DNA from: Geodermatophilaceae bacterium URHB0062
Lineage (GTDB): Bacteria > Actinomycetota > Actinomycetes > Mycobacteriales > Geodermatophilaceae
Reading direction: 5' to 3'
Assembly (NCBI GenBank): GCA_000620185.1
Contig: KK211086.1
Location: forward strand, 62,001 to 126,000
Length of the DNA: 64,000 nt
Below are positions 40,245 to 49,126 of the stretch, in pieces (position 1 is the stretch's first letter; the number at the start of each line of letters is the position of its first letter). The notes under the pieces are model-generated. The model had not been told where the DNA came from. It saw only the letters and a list, made by a program, of their open reading frames with translations, and did no database searches. Position numbers and translations under genes: made by a program.

Positions 40245-41963
40245 TCACGTCCGGGGGCGAAGCAGGCCGTGGGCGGTGACCGCGTCCAGGGCGAGGGTCT
40301 TGTAGCCGACCTCGTCGAAGAGGACGACGAGGCGGTCGTCCTCGACCCGCATGACGATCCCGTTGCCCCACTCGCTGTGCACGACCGGCGTCTCGACCGG
40401 GAACGGGGTGTCGTCGTCGGTCGCGGCCTGCTCCTCGGCGAGCCCGTTGTCGCAGTTGTCGCAGTTGCCGCAGGGGGAGTCCAACTGCTCGCCGAAATAG
40501 CCGAGCAGGAACTGCCGCCGGCAGTCGGTGGTCTCGGCGTAGCCGCGCATCATCTCCACGCGGCTCTGGTCGACCTTCTCGTGGTGCTCGGCCAGCTGTC
40601 GCGCGGCCACCGCCGCCTCGGCGGGGGGCGGCGCGTTGTCGGCGGGGTGGGCGGCACCCTCCTCGTCGAGGACGACGGCCGACACCTGCTCGAGCAGGTT
40701 GAGGTCGCGCACCAGCGGGGTGGCCGCGCGGCCGGTCTCCTCGCGGAGGTCCTTCACGTCCACGCCGTCCTCGATGCCGGCGGCCGCCGCTGCCGACACC
40801 AGACCGGCGACCTGCTGCAACTCCTCCTCGGCGGGCGTGCCGGCGGCGAAGAAGCGGCGTAGCCCGAGGTCTTCCTGGCGATAGACGAGGACCGCGAGCG
40901 CGGGATCACCGTCCCGGCCCGCCCGGCCGATCTCCTGGTAGTAGCTGTCGACCGAGTCCGCGGGCTCGGCGTGGATGACGAAGCGGGTGTCGGGCTTGTC
41001 GATGCCCATGCCGAAGGCGGTCGTGGCGACGACGACGTCCAGTTCGTCGTCCATCCAGGCCCGCTGGGTGTCCTCGCGATCGCCCTTGTTGAGGCCCGCG
41101 TGGTAATGCCGGGCGCGCAGACCGCGGTCGGCGAGCGCGGCGGCGATCTCCTCCGTGCCGCGGCGGGTGGCGCTGTAGACGATGCCGGGACCGCGGCCCT
41201 CGCCGATCTCGGGGAGGACCCGGTCGAGCACGCCCTGCTCCTTGGCGTGCGCGTCGGCGTAGTGGTCGACCTCCAGCCGGATCTCGGGCCGGTCGAAGCC
41301 GGCGACCACGATCTCCGGGTCACGCATCTCGAGTTGCTCGACGATCTCGGCGCGCACGGGCGGGGCGGCGGTGGCGGTGAGAGCCAGGACCGTCGGATGG
41401 CCGAGCTGCTCGATCACGCTGCCGAGCCGCAGGTAGTCGGGCCGGAAGTCGTGCCCCCACGCGGAGACGCAGTGCGCCTCGTCGACGACGAACAGGGCGG
41501 GTTTGGCCTCGCGCAGCGCGTCGACGACCTCGGGCTTGCCCAGCTGCTCGGGCGCCAGGAAGACGAAGCGGACCGTTCCGTCCTCCAGGGACTCGAGGAC
41601 TTCGCGCTGGTCGCCGGCGGAGAGGGTGGAGTTCAGCTGGGCGGCCCGGCCGGCACGGTCCTCGACCTCGGCGAGGCGGTCGACCTGGTCGCGCTGCAGG
41701 GCGATGAGCGGCGAGACGATGATGACCGGGCCGTCGAGCAGTTGGCCCGCGACCTGGTAGACCGCCGTCTTCCCGGCGCCCGACGGCAGGACCGCGAGGG
41801 TGTCCCGTCCCGACACCACGGCCTGCATCGCCGCCTCCTGGCCCGGCCGGAAGTCCGCGAAGCCGAGGACGTCGCGGGCGAATTCGCGGATGCGGCGCGT
41901 GCGCACCGAGGCCGAGTTGCCGGCAGGGTTGTCGTCGTCAGTCGTCTGTCGGCGTGGTGACAC
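40245..41963 (-). CDS. recQ: RecQ-family ATP-dependent DNA helicase
   Basis: A 3'-5' DNA helicase of about 572 aa acting in recombination and fork repair. Motifs: [21 protein letters not shown] (Walker A), [19 protein letters not shown] (DEAH box and aromatic-rich loop), [29 protein letters not shown] and [10 protein letters not shown]. The RecQ zinc-binding cysteines follow ([20 protein letters not shown] with DNC). No HRDC domain is seen; the end is an acidic linker plus a short beta-like tail ([20 protein letters not shown]). The start is uncertain: GTG at 41963 is chosen, and the frame stays open to 42074 through repeat DNA. Confidence 0.9.
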   Translation of the reverse strand: MSPRRQTTDDDNPAGNSASVRTRRIREFARDVLGFADFRPGQEAAMQAVVSGRDTLAVLPSGAGKTAVYQVAGQLLDGPVIIVSPLIALQRDQVDRLAEVEDRAGRAAQLNSTLSAGDQREVLESLEDGTVRFVFLAPEQLGKPEVVDALREAKPALFVVDEAHCVSAWGHDFRPDYLRLGSVIEQLGHPTVLALTATAAPPVRAEIVEQLEMRDPEIVVAGFDRPEIRLEVDHYADAHAKEQGVLDRVLPEIGEGRGPGIVYSATRRGTEEIAAALADRGLRARHYHAGLNKGDREDTQRAWMDDELDVVVATTAFGMGIDKPDTRFVIHAEPADSVDSYYQEIGRAGRDGDPALAVLVYRQEDLGLRRFFAAGTPAEEELQQVAGLVSAAAAAGIEDGVDVKDLREETGRAATPLVRDLNLLEQVSAVVLDEEGAAHPADNAPPPAEAAVAARQLAEHHEKVDQSRVEMMRGYAETTDCRRQFLLGYFGEQLDSPCGNCDNCDNGLAEEQAATDDDTPFPVETPVVHSEWGNGIVMRVEDDRLVVLFDEVGYKTLALDAVTAHGLLRPRT

Positions 41964-42043
41964 CGGGGGAGGCTGCCCTCGGCCCCTGACCGCCAAACGG
42001 TGTGGCCCGCCACCGCACCCTCCCGGCGGCCGGTTGGTTTCGG

Positions 42044-42059
42044 CGCTTCCGCGGAAGCG
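42044..42059. repeat. SacII-type palindrome, left of the HNH gene
   Basis: CGCTTCCGCGGAAGCG, a perfect 16-base palindrome identical to those of the 87-bp array at 44277-44640 on the other side of the HNH gene. It lies between recQ and the HNH gene; the 176-base gap has no gene of its own. Confidence 0.85.
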
Positions 42060-42102
42060 TGCCCACCGGGTCACGGCGACTCCTGCTTCGGCGCCTGTCC
42101 CG

Positions 42103-42240
42103 CTTCGGTGGCAAGCCCGGCTTCGGTGGCAAGCCCGGCTTAGGTGGCAAGCCCGGCTTCGGTGGAAAGCCCGGCTTCGGTGGAAAGCCCGGCTTCGGTG
42201 GCGAGCCCCGCTTCGGTGGCGAGCCCCGCTTCGGTGGCAA
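42103..42240. repeat. 18-bp tandem repeat at the end of the HNH gene
   Basis: Seven full copies of an 18-base unit (CTTCGGTGGCAAGCCCGG and variants) run from 42103 to 42228, followed by a partial eighth. Read on the minus strand they encode six-residue [12 protein letters not shown] repeats. In the third copy (42139-42156) CTTCGG is CTTAGG, and this single change creates the TAA stop that ends the HNH protein at 42140. The unit length is a multiple of three, so copy-number change would not shift frame. Confidence 0.92.
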
Positions 42241-43993
42241 GGCGCCGGGCGAGGTCTCGGTTACCCATGAGCACCCCGATGGCGTGGCGGAGATCCATGC
42301 GGTCGTAGCGCTCCTGGAGGGAATCGGCGAGGTGCGGCTCGCCGTCGGGGAAGAGGACGCGGCCGAGGCGGGCCGCCTCTGGTGCGGGCCCGGTCCGGTG
42401 GGCTCCTCGGCGCCTGACCAGGCGATCCGAGCTCCGGCCGGCGGGACGCCCGGCTTGGCGGGGGCCCCCGACGGGCGAGGCGTGGCGTCGTTCGCGGGCG
42501 CTTCGCCCACCCGGGAGGTGCGGCGCGTGGAGGCGGCGGACGGTTCGGGCGAGTGGCGGAAGGCTCTCGGGGTCGTCGACGGCGTCAGGGTCGGCGGCGA
42601 CGTCAAGGTTCTCGGCGACCGAGGGTGCGTCAGTCGGTCGCCGGCCGACCAGCTCGTCGATGGGGTGCACGCCGACGAAGGGGGTCCTGCCCTCGGCTTG
42701 TTCGGCAGTTCGGTGGGCGTCCGCGCCGGCCAGGCCGACGGTGAAGGCCGCGTCGGCGGTGCCCCAGATGTGACGTCCGTCGGCTGTGAGGACGATCAGC
42801 CGGCCGTCGTGCCGGCTCAGGACGAGGTCATAGTCGTGGACGAGACCGTGGTCGACGTCGCAGAGCAACACGAGATTGGCCAGTTCGGTACGCCCGCCGA
42901 ATAGCCAGTGCCGCATGTGGTGGACGTGTAGGCGTTCGATGCGGGTCTCGGGGCAGCCCGGCCGGGCGCAGCCGCCGTCGCGGCGCAGCAGGGCGCGCCG
43001 CTGGGCTGCGGTGCCGCGGCGCTTGCGTCGACCGACGGCCAGGGGCTCGTGGCCCTGCTCGAGCATGACGACGGCGGTGGCTTCGCAGAGCATGCGGCGC
43101 GCTTGCGCGCCGGTGATCGCCGAACCGCCCTCGAAGTGCGCGCGCCCGGCGGCGGTGTCGTCGGCGAGAACGGCGGCGTCGACGTGCACGACGACCTCTC
43201 GTCGGGGCGGGTCGCCGGGGCGGCGGTCCAGATGAATGCGGGCGTCGGCCAGTGAGCCCAGGGCGGAGATGCGCCGGGCGGCGGCGCGTTCGGGGACCCG
43301 ACCGGCGGCTGCGTCGTCGAGGCAGCGTTCGGCGACGGTCCTGTCGACCGTGCCGCCCGCGCTGCGGATCTGCTCGTGGAGGGCCTGTGCCTTCTTGTTC
43401 TGCGCACGCTCGCGGCGGGCCTCGCGCTCGGCCAGCGAGTCGATCCGGGTCAGCAGCGCGTTGCCGGCTTCGGAGCGCATGCGGATCTTGAGCGTCAGGT
43501 AGCCCTGGTCGTCGGTCCAGTGTTCGAAGGACTCTCCGACCTCGGGCATCCCCGCGGGGTCACCAGGATCGTCGTCGGCCCGCCGCCATGCGCGACAGAA
43601 CCGTTCGGTCTGCGACGCCGTTGCCGAGCAGGCGAACTCCAGCAGCTCGGCCTCGCAGTCCGGGGCGGCGATCCGGGTCAGCGCCCGCACCTTGGCATAG
43701 GACAGCCGCCCGGCGTCGAATGCGGCGGCGATCCTGGGCAGCCCGCGCAGCGTCCGCGCCACCCGGACGTGCTCGCGCGCCGTCACCGGGGACATGCCGC
43801 ATTGCCAGGACATCCATTGCGCGCATGAGGTGATGCCCACCCCGTGCCAGCCGCCGCGCTCGTCGAACTCTGCGACGAGGCGTAGCCAAGCCGCGGTCGC
43901 CGCGGCCAGGCGGACCGCCCCGGCGGTGATCGCCCGAGCCAGCTCGGGCAGCGGCGATCCAGACGGATGCTCGGCCTCAATGATCGAACCCAT
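42140..43993 (-). CDS. DUF222/HNH endonuclease (REP13E12-like)
   Basis: A 617-aa protein of the DUF222-HNH group (13E12 repeat family of mycobacteria), multicopy and linked to mobile DNA in many actinobacteria. The DUF222 helical region covers about 20-310 ([36 protein letters not shown]). The HNH nuclease motif lies near 345-395: [22 protein letters not shown], then [10 protein letters not shown] and LVHD. The C-terminal 200 residues are charged and poorly conserved, ending in TEAGLA repeats. The ATG at 43993 is fixed by TAACAT six bases upstream. Cleavage activity is assumed from the HNH motif. Palindrome repeats flank the gene on both sides. Confidence 0.92.
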   Translation of the reverse strand: MGSIIEAEHPSGSPLPELARAITAGAVRLAAATAAWLRLVAEFDERGGWHGVGITSCAQWMSWQCGMSPVTAREHVRVARTLRGLPRIAAAFDAGRLSYAKVRALTRIAAPDCEAELLEFACSATASQTERFCRAWRRADDDPGDPAGMPEVGESFEHWTDDQGYLTLKIRMRSEAGNALLTRIDSLAEREARRERAQNKKAQALHEQIRSAGGTVDRTVAERCLDDAAAGRVPERAAARRISALGSLADARIHLDRRPGDPPRREVVVHVDAAVLADDTAAGRAHFEGGSAITGAQARRMLCEATAVVMLEQGHEPLAVGRRKRRGTAAQRRALLRRDGGCARPGCPETRIERLHVHHMRHWLFGGRTELANLVLLCDVDHGLVHDYDLVLSRHDGRLIVLTADGRHIWGTADAAFTVGLAGADAHRTAEQAEGRTPFVGVHPIDELVGRRPTDAPSVAENLDVAADPDAVDDPESLPPLARTVRRLHAPHLPGGRSARERRHASPVGGPRQAGRPAGRSSDRLVRRRGAHRTGPAPEAARLGRVLFPDGEPHLADSLQERYDRMDLRHAIGVLMGNRDLARRLATEAGLATEAGLATEAGLSTEAGLSTEAGLAT

Positions 43994-43999
43994 GTTCGG

Positions 44000-44005
44000 A
44001 TGTTA
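44000..44005 (-). promoter_or_regulatory. -10 box of a leaderless transcript (HNH gene)
   Basis: TAACAT, 6 bases, ATG on the minus strand: an exact TANNNT match at leaderless spacing. The -35 region is weak. Confidence 0.65.
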
Positions 44006-44276
44006 GGCGGGGCCTCTGACAGAAACCGCTGGTCAGATCGTGGTGACGCTGCCGCGGAATCGTCACCCACGGCGGGCTCGCGAGGCCGGCTGGACCTGCG
44101 CCCGCGGAAGCGGCCGCCGGGGCGCGTCGGGCCCTGACCGCCCGTCGTGAACGCTTCCGCGGAATCGTCACGACGGTGCTCCGGGAACCGGCAGGATCGG
44201 CTCGACCCGCGACTGCGGCAGCGTCGGCAGCAAGGGGCATGTGGGTGCCGTCGACCGACGATATGCGGCGCCGCGA

Positions 44277-44640
44277 CGCTTCCGCGGAAGCGTCCTGCAC
44301 GGCCCGGGAGGCCTGAGGAGGGTCGGGCGGTCGGCCTGGACGGCGTGGTGCTTTTCGGCGCGACGGTTCCGCGGAAGCGCCGGGCACGGCCATGGAAAGG
44401 CTGAGCAGGCCGGGCAGTCGGCTTGGACGTCGTGGTGTCTTGCGGTCCGGCGCTTCCGCGGAAGCGCCCGGCACGGCCATGGAAAGGCTGAGCAGGCCGG
44501 GCAGTCGGCTTGGACGTCGTGGTGTCTTGCGGTCCGGCGCTTCCGCGGAAGCGTCCGGCACGGCCCGGGTGGGCTGAGCAGGACCGGGCAGCCGGCTTGG
44601 ACGTGGTGGTGGTTCTCGGCGCGACGCTTCCGCGGAAGCG
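44277..44640. repeat. 87-bp tandem array with SacII-type palindromes
   Basis: The palindrome CGCTTCCGCGGAAGCG (with one or two changes in the copy at 44364) occurs at 44277, 44364, 44451, 44538 and 44625, exactly every 87 bases. The 71 bases between are direct repeats, near-identical in the middle two units (for example GGCACGGCCATGGAAAGGC and TCGTGGTGTCTTGCGGTCC). Three degenerate relatives with CCGCGG cores lie at about 44045-44065, 44099-44113 and 44151-44168. The 655 bases between the HNH and DUF2786 genes contain only these repeats and no supported gene; all open frames through them are by-products of repeat length (29 codons) and G+C content. Confidence 0.92.
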
Positions 44641-44648
44641 TCGACCGG

Positions 44649-45866
44649 TCAGCGCAGGGATGATCTGCGGTGTCCGACATCGGCGCGTTCGGCCGCCTCT
44701 TGTCCGGCGTACCAACCGCCGGCGTCGACCGACGCCCGGCTCCGGGTGGCCCGCACGTGGGGGAAGAGCTCGGTGACCCGCTGCTCGACCGCCGCCTGCC
44801 GGCTGCGCAGCACCGGGAGCAGGTCGACGTCGTGCTCGGCCACTGCCTCCGCCGTGGCACGCCGCCTGGCCGCCTGGAGCCGCTCGCCGATCCGGTGCGC
44901 GTAACCGAGGAGGAAGGCCCTCCGGAACGACCGCGACGCCGACCGTCGCCCGAGTGGACGCTCGGCGGCAGTCAGCGCCTGCGCCACCTGCAGGAGCAGG
45001 GACGTGAACAGCAGCTCCACGGCGGCCACGTCGGACCCAACCCCGACCAGGTTGGCGATCCCGAGGCCCGGGTACCAGACCAGGCGGACGTCGTTGGCCT
45101 CCGCGACGGCTGCCAGCAGCTGCATCTTGGCGCGGACGTAGGGATCCCGGACGTGCACGCGCCTGGTGTCCACCGCGTGACCTTCCGCCGGCCGGTCGGC
45201 CTCGAGGATCGCCGCGTCGACCGCGTGCCGCGTCATCAGCTCCTGCGCCTTGGCGGTCAGCGACTCCGCCTCGTCCGGGAACTGGGTCGACTCGGCCTTG
45301 GCCAGCAGGCCGCGGATCCGGCGGAGCACGCGGTCGTCACTGCGAGCCGGGTCCGCGACCGCGCGGGAGCGGCGGGGCCCCCATCGCGACGGCGGCGGCA
45401 GCAGCGTCTCGAGCCGGACGGCGGTGTGCAGCACACCCGCGAGCTGCAGCACGATCCGCCACGCCTCTGCCGGCGCCCGCCGCTCGGCCCGGTGCCAGCT
45501 ACCGACCACGAACGGATCGCCCGGTGCGAGAGCGCCCAGCTCCGACAGCTGCTCCACCCAGGCGTCCGGGGCGCGGAAACCGGCGTCACTGCGCCGCGCG
45601 TGCTCGCCGATCAGGGCCACGACCAGGGGCACGGAGCCCGTCGTCGCCTCCCGTCGGGCGAGGTGCACGACGTCGGTCGGCTGCCAGCCGCGCTCCCACG
45701 TCTCGTCCAGGGCGGTGAGGAGCGTCCGGGTGACGAACCCGTCGTCGTCGATCGAGGGGGCACGCGTGGCCAGCATGGCCGCGAGCTCCTGGGCCACGCC
45801 GGCGTCCGGCAGCGCGCCGTGTCGCAGGAGCTGGATGAGCCATGCGTCGTTCGACATGCGGGGCAT
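44649..45866 (-). CDS. DUF2786 domain protein
   Basis: A 405-aa protein of unknown role. The DUF2786 motif is clear near the middle: RVLRRIRGLLAKAESTQFPD with EAESLTAKAQELMTRHAVD. This motif is found in phage, plasmid and chromosomal proteins, in some cases near zinc-peptidase-like or DNA-processing domains. N-terminal 180 residues are helical and without known motif; the end is Arg-rich (FLLGYAHRIGERLQAARRRA). Two ATGs (45866, 45857) are possible. The 87-bp palindrome array ends 9 bases past its stop codon, so the 3' end of the gene borders the repeats. Confidence 0.85.
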   Translation of the reverse strand: MPRMSNDAWLIQLLRHGALPDAGVAQELAAMLATRAPSIDDDGFVTRTLLTALDETWERGWQPTDVVHLARREATTGSVPLVVALIGEHARRSDAGFRAPDAWVEQLSELGALAPGDPFVVGSWHRAERRAPAEAWRIVLQLAGVLHTAVRLETLLPPPSRWGPRRSRAVADPARSDDRVLRRIRGLLAKAESTQFPDEAESLTAKAQELMTRHAVDAAILEADRPAEGHAVDTRRVHVRDPYVRAKMQLLAAVAEANDVRLVWYPGLGIANLVGVGSDVAAVELLFTSLLLQVAQALTAAERPLGRRSASRSFRRAFLLGYAHRIGERLQAARRRATAEAVAEHDVDLLPVLRSRQAAVEQRVTELFPHVRATRSRASVDAGGWYAGQEAAERADVGHRRSSLR

Positions 45867-45900
45867 GGTGCCCGGAGGTGACGACGCGACGCCGTGCCGG

Positions 45901-45961
45901 CTGTGGACAGCGGCGGGGCGTCCACAGGGTCCGGGGTCGTGCGCGAGACGCCGTCTAGGGT
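45901..45961 (+). promoter_or_regulatory. Promoter region of the HTH-TOBE gene
   Basis: TAGGGT (45956-45961), 6 bases, then GTG at 45968 is a leaderless -10 context. Upstream, CTGTGGAC (45901-45908) and GTCCACAG (45920-45927) form a perfect 8-bp inverted repeat with an 11-base gap, placed just upstream of the -35 position, a plausible regulator site. Confidence 0.6.
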
Positions 45962-45967
45962 CTGGCC

Positions 45968-46363
45968 GTGGCCGCTTCCTACCGGATCGCCGAGGCCGCG
46001 GACCTGCTCGGCGTCAGCGACGACACGGTTCGGCGCTGGATCGACAGCGGCCGGCTGCCCGCACGCCGCGAAGGCGGAGGGCCGGCCGTGGTCGACGGTG
46101 CAGAACTGGCCCGGGTCGCGGCCCAGCTGCACGAGCCACCGGAACCAGGCACCACCCGCTGGTCGTCGGCCCGCAACCGGCTGACCGGCATCGTCACCCG
46201 GGTCGTGCGCGACACGGTCATGGCGCAGGTGGAGATCCAGGCCGGCCCCTTCCGCGTCGTCTCCCTCATGTCGCGCGAGGCGGCCGACGAGCTCGGCCTC
46301 GAGCCAGGGGTCCGCGCCGTCGCGACGGTGAAGGCCACGCAGGTCAGCGTGGACGTGCCCTGA
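45968..46363 (+). CDS. HTH-TOBE molybdate-sensing/binding protein
   Basis: A 131-aa fusion of a MerR/excisionase-like helix-turn-helix (YRIAEAADLLGVSDDTVRRWIDSGRLPARR, residues about 5-35) and a single TOBE/Mop domain (about 68-131: NRLTGIVTRVVRDTVMAQVE, ending VATVKATQVSVDVP) of the type that binds molybdate. It is a ModE-like arrangement on a smaller scale. It stands 94 bases before modA on the same strand, and the gap contains an 18-base palindrome, so it most likely represses modABC when molybdate is plentiful. The start is set by the leaderless -10 box. Confidence 0.9.
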   Translation: MAASYRIAEAADLLGVSDDTVRRWIDSGRLPARREGGGPAVVDGAELARVAAQLHEPPEPGTTRWSSARNRLTGIVTRVVRDTVMAQVEIQAGPFRVVSLMSREAADELGLEPGVRAVATVKATQVSVDVP

Positions 46364-46425
46364 GGCCGCTGCTGCGGTAGACCTGAGGATCGAACTTGCG
46401 CAGGCGCGGATGCTTCTGGTCTGCT

Positions 46426-46443
46426 GATCCGCAGGTGCGGATC
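46426..46443 (+). promoter_or_regulatory. Palindromic operator candidate upstream of modA
   Basis: GATCCGCA (46426-46433), GG, TGCGGATC (46436-46443): a perfect inverted repeat ending 14 bases before the modA ATG. Partial copies (GCGCAGGCGCGGAT) lie about 30 bases upstream. The position would let the HTH-TOBE protein or another regulator control modABC. Confidence 0.6.
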
Positions 46444-46457
46444 GAGAAGGGAGTGGG

Positions 46458-47255
46458 ATGAGGACGCGTGGCCTGCTGACGCTGTCCGCGGCGGTGTTGA
46501 TGGGCCTGACCGCGTGCAGCGGCTCCTCGGCCGACGCCATCCCCTCCCGCACTGCGTCGTCGTTGTCGGACGGCGCGCTGACCGGAACGCTCACGGTGTT
46601 CGCCGCCGCGTCGCTCACCGAGGTCTTCAGCGAGCTCGGCGACCAGCTGAAGGCCGACGACCCCGACCTCGACATTCGGTTCAACTTCGCCGGCAGCTCG
46701 GCGCTCGCCACCCAGATCGCCCAGGGCGCGCCCGCCGACGTCTTCGCCTCTGCCAACGAGGATCAGATGAAGGTCGTCACGGACGCCGGGCTCCAGGGTG
46801 AGGACCCGACGATCTTCACGGAGAACGTGCTCGAGATCGCCGTCCCGAAGGGCAATCCGGCGAGGATCACCGGCCTGGCGGACTTCGCGAGACCGCACCC
46901 CGTCCTGGCCTTGTGCGCGCCCGATGTGCCCTGCGGTGCCGCGGCGACGAAGGTCTTCCAGGCGGCCGGGATCACGGCGCGGCCCGACACCCTCGAAGAG
47001 GACGTGAAGGCGGCGCTGACCAAGGTGCAGTTGGGCGAGGTCGACGCCGCGCTCGTCTACGCGACCGACGTCCTCGCCGCCGGCAACCGTGTCGAAGGCA
47101 TCGAGTTCCCCGAGGCCGAGCAGGCGGTCAACAAGTACCCGATCTGCACCCTCCGGGCGGCGCCGAACCCCGCTGCCGCGCAGGCGTTCGTCGAGCTGGT
47201 CACGTCCGACGAGGGGCAGAAGGCGCTGGCGGACGCCGGCTTCCGGGCTCCGTGA
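46458..47255 (+). CDS. modA: Molybdate ABC transporter substrate-binding lipoprotein
   Basis: A 265-aa lipoprotein that captures molybdate (or tungstate) outside the membrane. The signal peptide LLTLSAAVLMGLTAC has a lipobox LTAC with C20 as the acylated residue. The mature part has the ModA pattern: LTVFAAASLTEVFSELGDQL, FNFAGSSALATQIAQGAPADVFASA and later CAPDVPCGAAATKVF with GEVDAALVYATDVL. ATG follows AAGGGAG. The stop overlaps the modB start (GTGA). Confidence 0.96.
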   Translation: MRTRGLLTLSAAVLMGLTACSGSSADAIPSRTASSLSDGALTGTLTVFAAASLTEVFSELGDQLKADDPDLDIRFNFAGSSALATQIAQGAPADVFASANEDQMKVVTDAGLQGEDPTIFTENVLEIAVPKGNPARITGLADFARPHPVLALCAPDVPCGAAATKVFQAAGITARPDTLEEDVKAALTKVQLGEVDAALVYATDVLAAGNRVEGIEFPEAEQAVNKYPICTLRAAPNPAAAQAFVELVTSDEGQKALADAGFRAP

Positions 47256-48055
47256 CGCGGGCCCGGGACCGGGCCCCCGTCCCGGTGCCGCTGCTCGTGC
47301 CGGCAGTGCTCGCCGTCGCGTTCCTCGTCCTGCCGCTCGTCGGCCTGCTGATCCGCACGCCGTGGTCGTCGCTGGGTCCGGCCCTCACGGCGCCCGGGGT
47401 AGGGCTGGCGCTGCGGCTGTCGCTGGTCACGGCGAGCCTGGCCACCCTCGTGTCGGTGGTGCTCGGCGTGCCGCTGGCATGGGTGCTCGCCCGCTCGACG
47501 GCGCGCGGCCGCTCACTCCTGCGCGCCCTCGTCACGGTGCCCCTGGTGCTGCCACCCGTCGTGGGCGGGGTGGCGCTGTTCCTCGTGCTCGGCCGGCGCG
47601 GCATCGTGGGGCAGTGGCTGTTCGAGGCCTTCGGCATCACGATCCCGTTCACCACGGCCGCCGTCGTGATCGCCGAGGCCTTCGTCGCCATGCCGTTCCT
47701 GGTGATCAGCGTCGAAGGGGCCCTGCGGGCGGCCGATGCCCGGTTCGAGGACGTCGCCGCGACCCTGGGCGCCGACCGCTGGACCACCTTCCGCCGGGTC
47801 ACCCTGCCGCTGGTGGCGCCGGGCGTCGCCGCCGGGGCGGTGCTGTGCTGGGCCCGGGCGTTGGGGGAATTCGGCGCGACGATCACGTTCGCCGGCAACT
47901 TCCCGGGGACGACGCAGACGATGCCGCTCGCGGTGTACCTGGCCCTGCAGAGCGATCCCGAGGCGGCGATCGCGCTCTCGCTCGTGCTGCTGGCCGTCTC
48001 GGTGGGCACCCTGCTCCTCCTGCGCGGCCGGTGGCTCGGGCGGGCCGCCCCGTGA
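47252..48055 (+). CDS. modB: Molybdate ABC transporter permease
   Basis: A 267-aa inner-membrane permease with about six helices. The cytoplasmic EAA loop that docks to ModC reads EDVAATLGADRWTTFRRVTLP, and the following ARALGEFGATITFAGN is characteristic of ModB. The GTG at 47252 overlaps the modA stop; the stop overlaps modC. Part of the three-gene molybdate uptake operon. Confidence 0.96.
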   Translation: MTRARDRAPVPVPLLVPAVLAVAFLVLPLVGLLIRTPWSSLGPALTAPGVGLALRLSLVTASLATLVSVVLGVPLAWVLARSTARGRSLLRALVTVPLVLPPVVGGVALFLVLGRRGIVGQWLFEAFGITIPFTTAAVVIAEAFVAMPFLVISVEGALRAADARFEDVAATLGADRWTTFRRVTLPLVAPGVAAGAVLCWARALGEFGATITFAGNFPGTTQTMPLAVYLALQSDPEAAIALSLVLLAVSVGTLLLLRGRWLGRAAP

Positions 48056-49104
48056 GCCTCGAGGCGTCGGTGCGGCTGCGCCGGGGGTCGCTGGACCTGG
48101 CGGTCGGCCTCGCGGTTGCCGGCGGCGAGGTGGTCGCCGTCCTCGGGCCGAACGGGGCCGGCAAGTCCACGCTCCTGCGGGTGCTGGCCGGGCTGCTGCC
48201 GCCGGACGACGGCCGGATCGCCGTGGCCGGCGGGGTCTGGGACGACGTCCCGGCGGGGATCCACCTGCCCCCGCACCGACGCGCGCTCGGGATGGTGTTC
48301 CAGGACGCGCTGCTCTTCCCCCACCTCACCGTCGCGGACAACGTCGCCTTCGGGCTGCGCACGCGCGGCACCCGGCGGGCAGACGCTCGCGCTACCGCCG
48401 GCGCCTGGCTGGAGCGCGTCGGACTCGAGGGGATGGGCGACCAGCGGCCGGCCCAGCTCTCGGGCGGGCAGGCGCAGCGGGCGGCCCTGGCGCGGGCGCT
48501 CGTCGGCGAGCCGGACCTGCTGCTCCTGGACGAGCCGCTGTCGGCGCTCGACGCCCGTACCAGGCTGACGGTCCGGGCCGAGCTGCGCCGGCACCTCGCC
48601 GAGTTCCGCGGCGGCACCGTCCTGGTCACCCACGACCCGGTCGACGCGATGGCGCTGGCCGACCGGGTCGTCGTCGTGGAGCAGGGCCAGGTCGTGCAGG
48701 CCGGCACGCCGGCCGAGGTCAACAGCCGCCCACGCACCGATTACGTCGCCCGGCTGGCGGGACTGTCGCTGCTGTCGGGCACAGGGGAGGGCCGCACCGT
48801 CCGACTGGACGACGGGGGAGTCGTCGCCGTCGCCGAGGAGGCCGTGGGTGCGGTCTTCGCCGCCGTCCGCCCGGAGTCGGTGGCCCTGTATCTGAGCCGT
48901 CCGGACGGCAGCCCGCGCAACGTCTGGCCGTCTCGGCTGGTCGGGGCCACGCCGCACGGGAGCACGGTGCGCTGCGAGCTCGCGGGGCAGGTGCCGCTGG
49001 TCGCCGACGTCACCGCGACGGCCTTTGCCGAGCTCGGGCTGGCGCCGGGCGTGGAGGTTTGGGCGACGGTCAAGGCCTCCGAGGTCGCGGTCTACGCCCG
49101 GTGA
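48052..49104 (+). CDS. modC: Molybdate ABC transporter ATP-binding protein
   Basis: A 350-aa ATPase that powers ModB. Walker A GPNGAGKST, Q-loop GMVFQDALLFPHLTV, signature LSGGQAQRAALARALV, Walker B LLLLDEPLSALD and H-loop VLVTHDPVDAM are all intact. The C-terminal 85 residues form a TOBE-type domain (SRLVGATPHGSTVRCELAGQ, then WATVKASEVAVYAR) as usual for ModC. GTG at 48052 overlaps the modB stop. It is followed 22 bases later by the MobA-like gene, so the operon probably continues. Confidence 0.96.
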   Translation: MSLEASVRLRRGSLDLAVGLAVAGGEVVAVLGPNGAGKSTLLRVLAGLLPPDDGRIAVAGGVWDDVPAGIHLPPHRRALGMVFQDALLFPHLTVADNVAFGLRTRGTRRADARATAGAWLERVGLEGMGDQRPAQLSGGQAQRAALARALVGEPDLLLLDEPLSALDARTRLTVRAELRRHLAEFRGGTVLVTHDPVDAMALADRVVVVEQGQVVQAGTPAEVNSRPRTDYVARLAGLSLLSGTGEGRTVRLDDGGVVAVAEEAVGAVFAAVRPESVALYLSRPDGSPRNVWPSRLVGATPHGSTVRCELAGQVPLVADVTATAFAELGLAPGVEVWATVKASEVAVYAR

Positions 49105-49126
49105 CGCCGTCTGGGAGGGTGGCCGG

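Noticed and set aside
41938-42606. 222-aa minus-strand frame with PPKPGF repeats
   Set aside because: It is the HNH gene read in another frame through the 18-bp repeat; the HNH frame carries the conserved domain.
44277-44640. Regular repeats as a CRISPR array
   Set aside because: The whole 87-base unit repeats, so there are no unique spacers. The 16-base palindrome is too symmetric and short, and no cas gene is present.
43783-44860. Frames of 310 aa and 230 aa running through the 87-bp array
   Set aside because: Because 87 is divisible by three, every frame stays open and repeats each 29 residues. No ribosome-binding site or promoter supports any of them.
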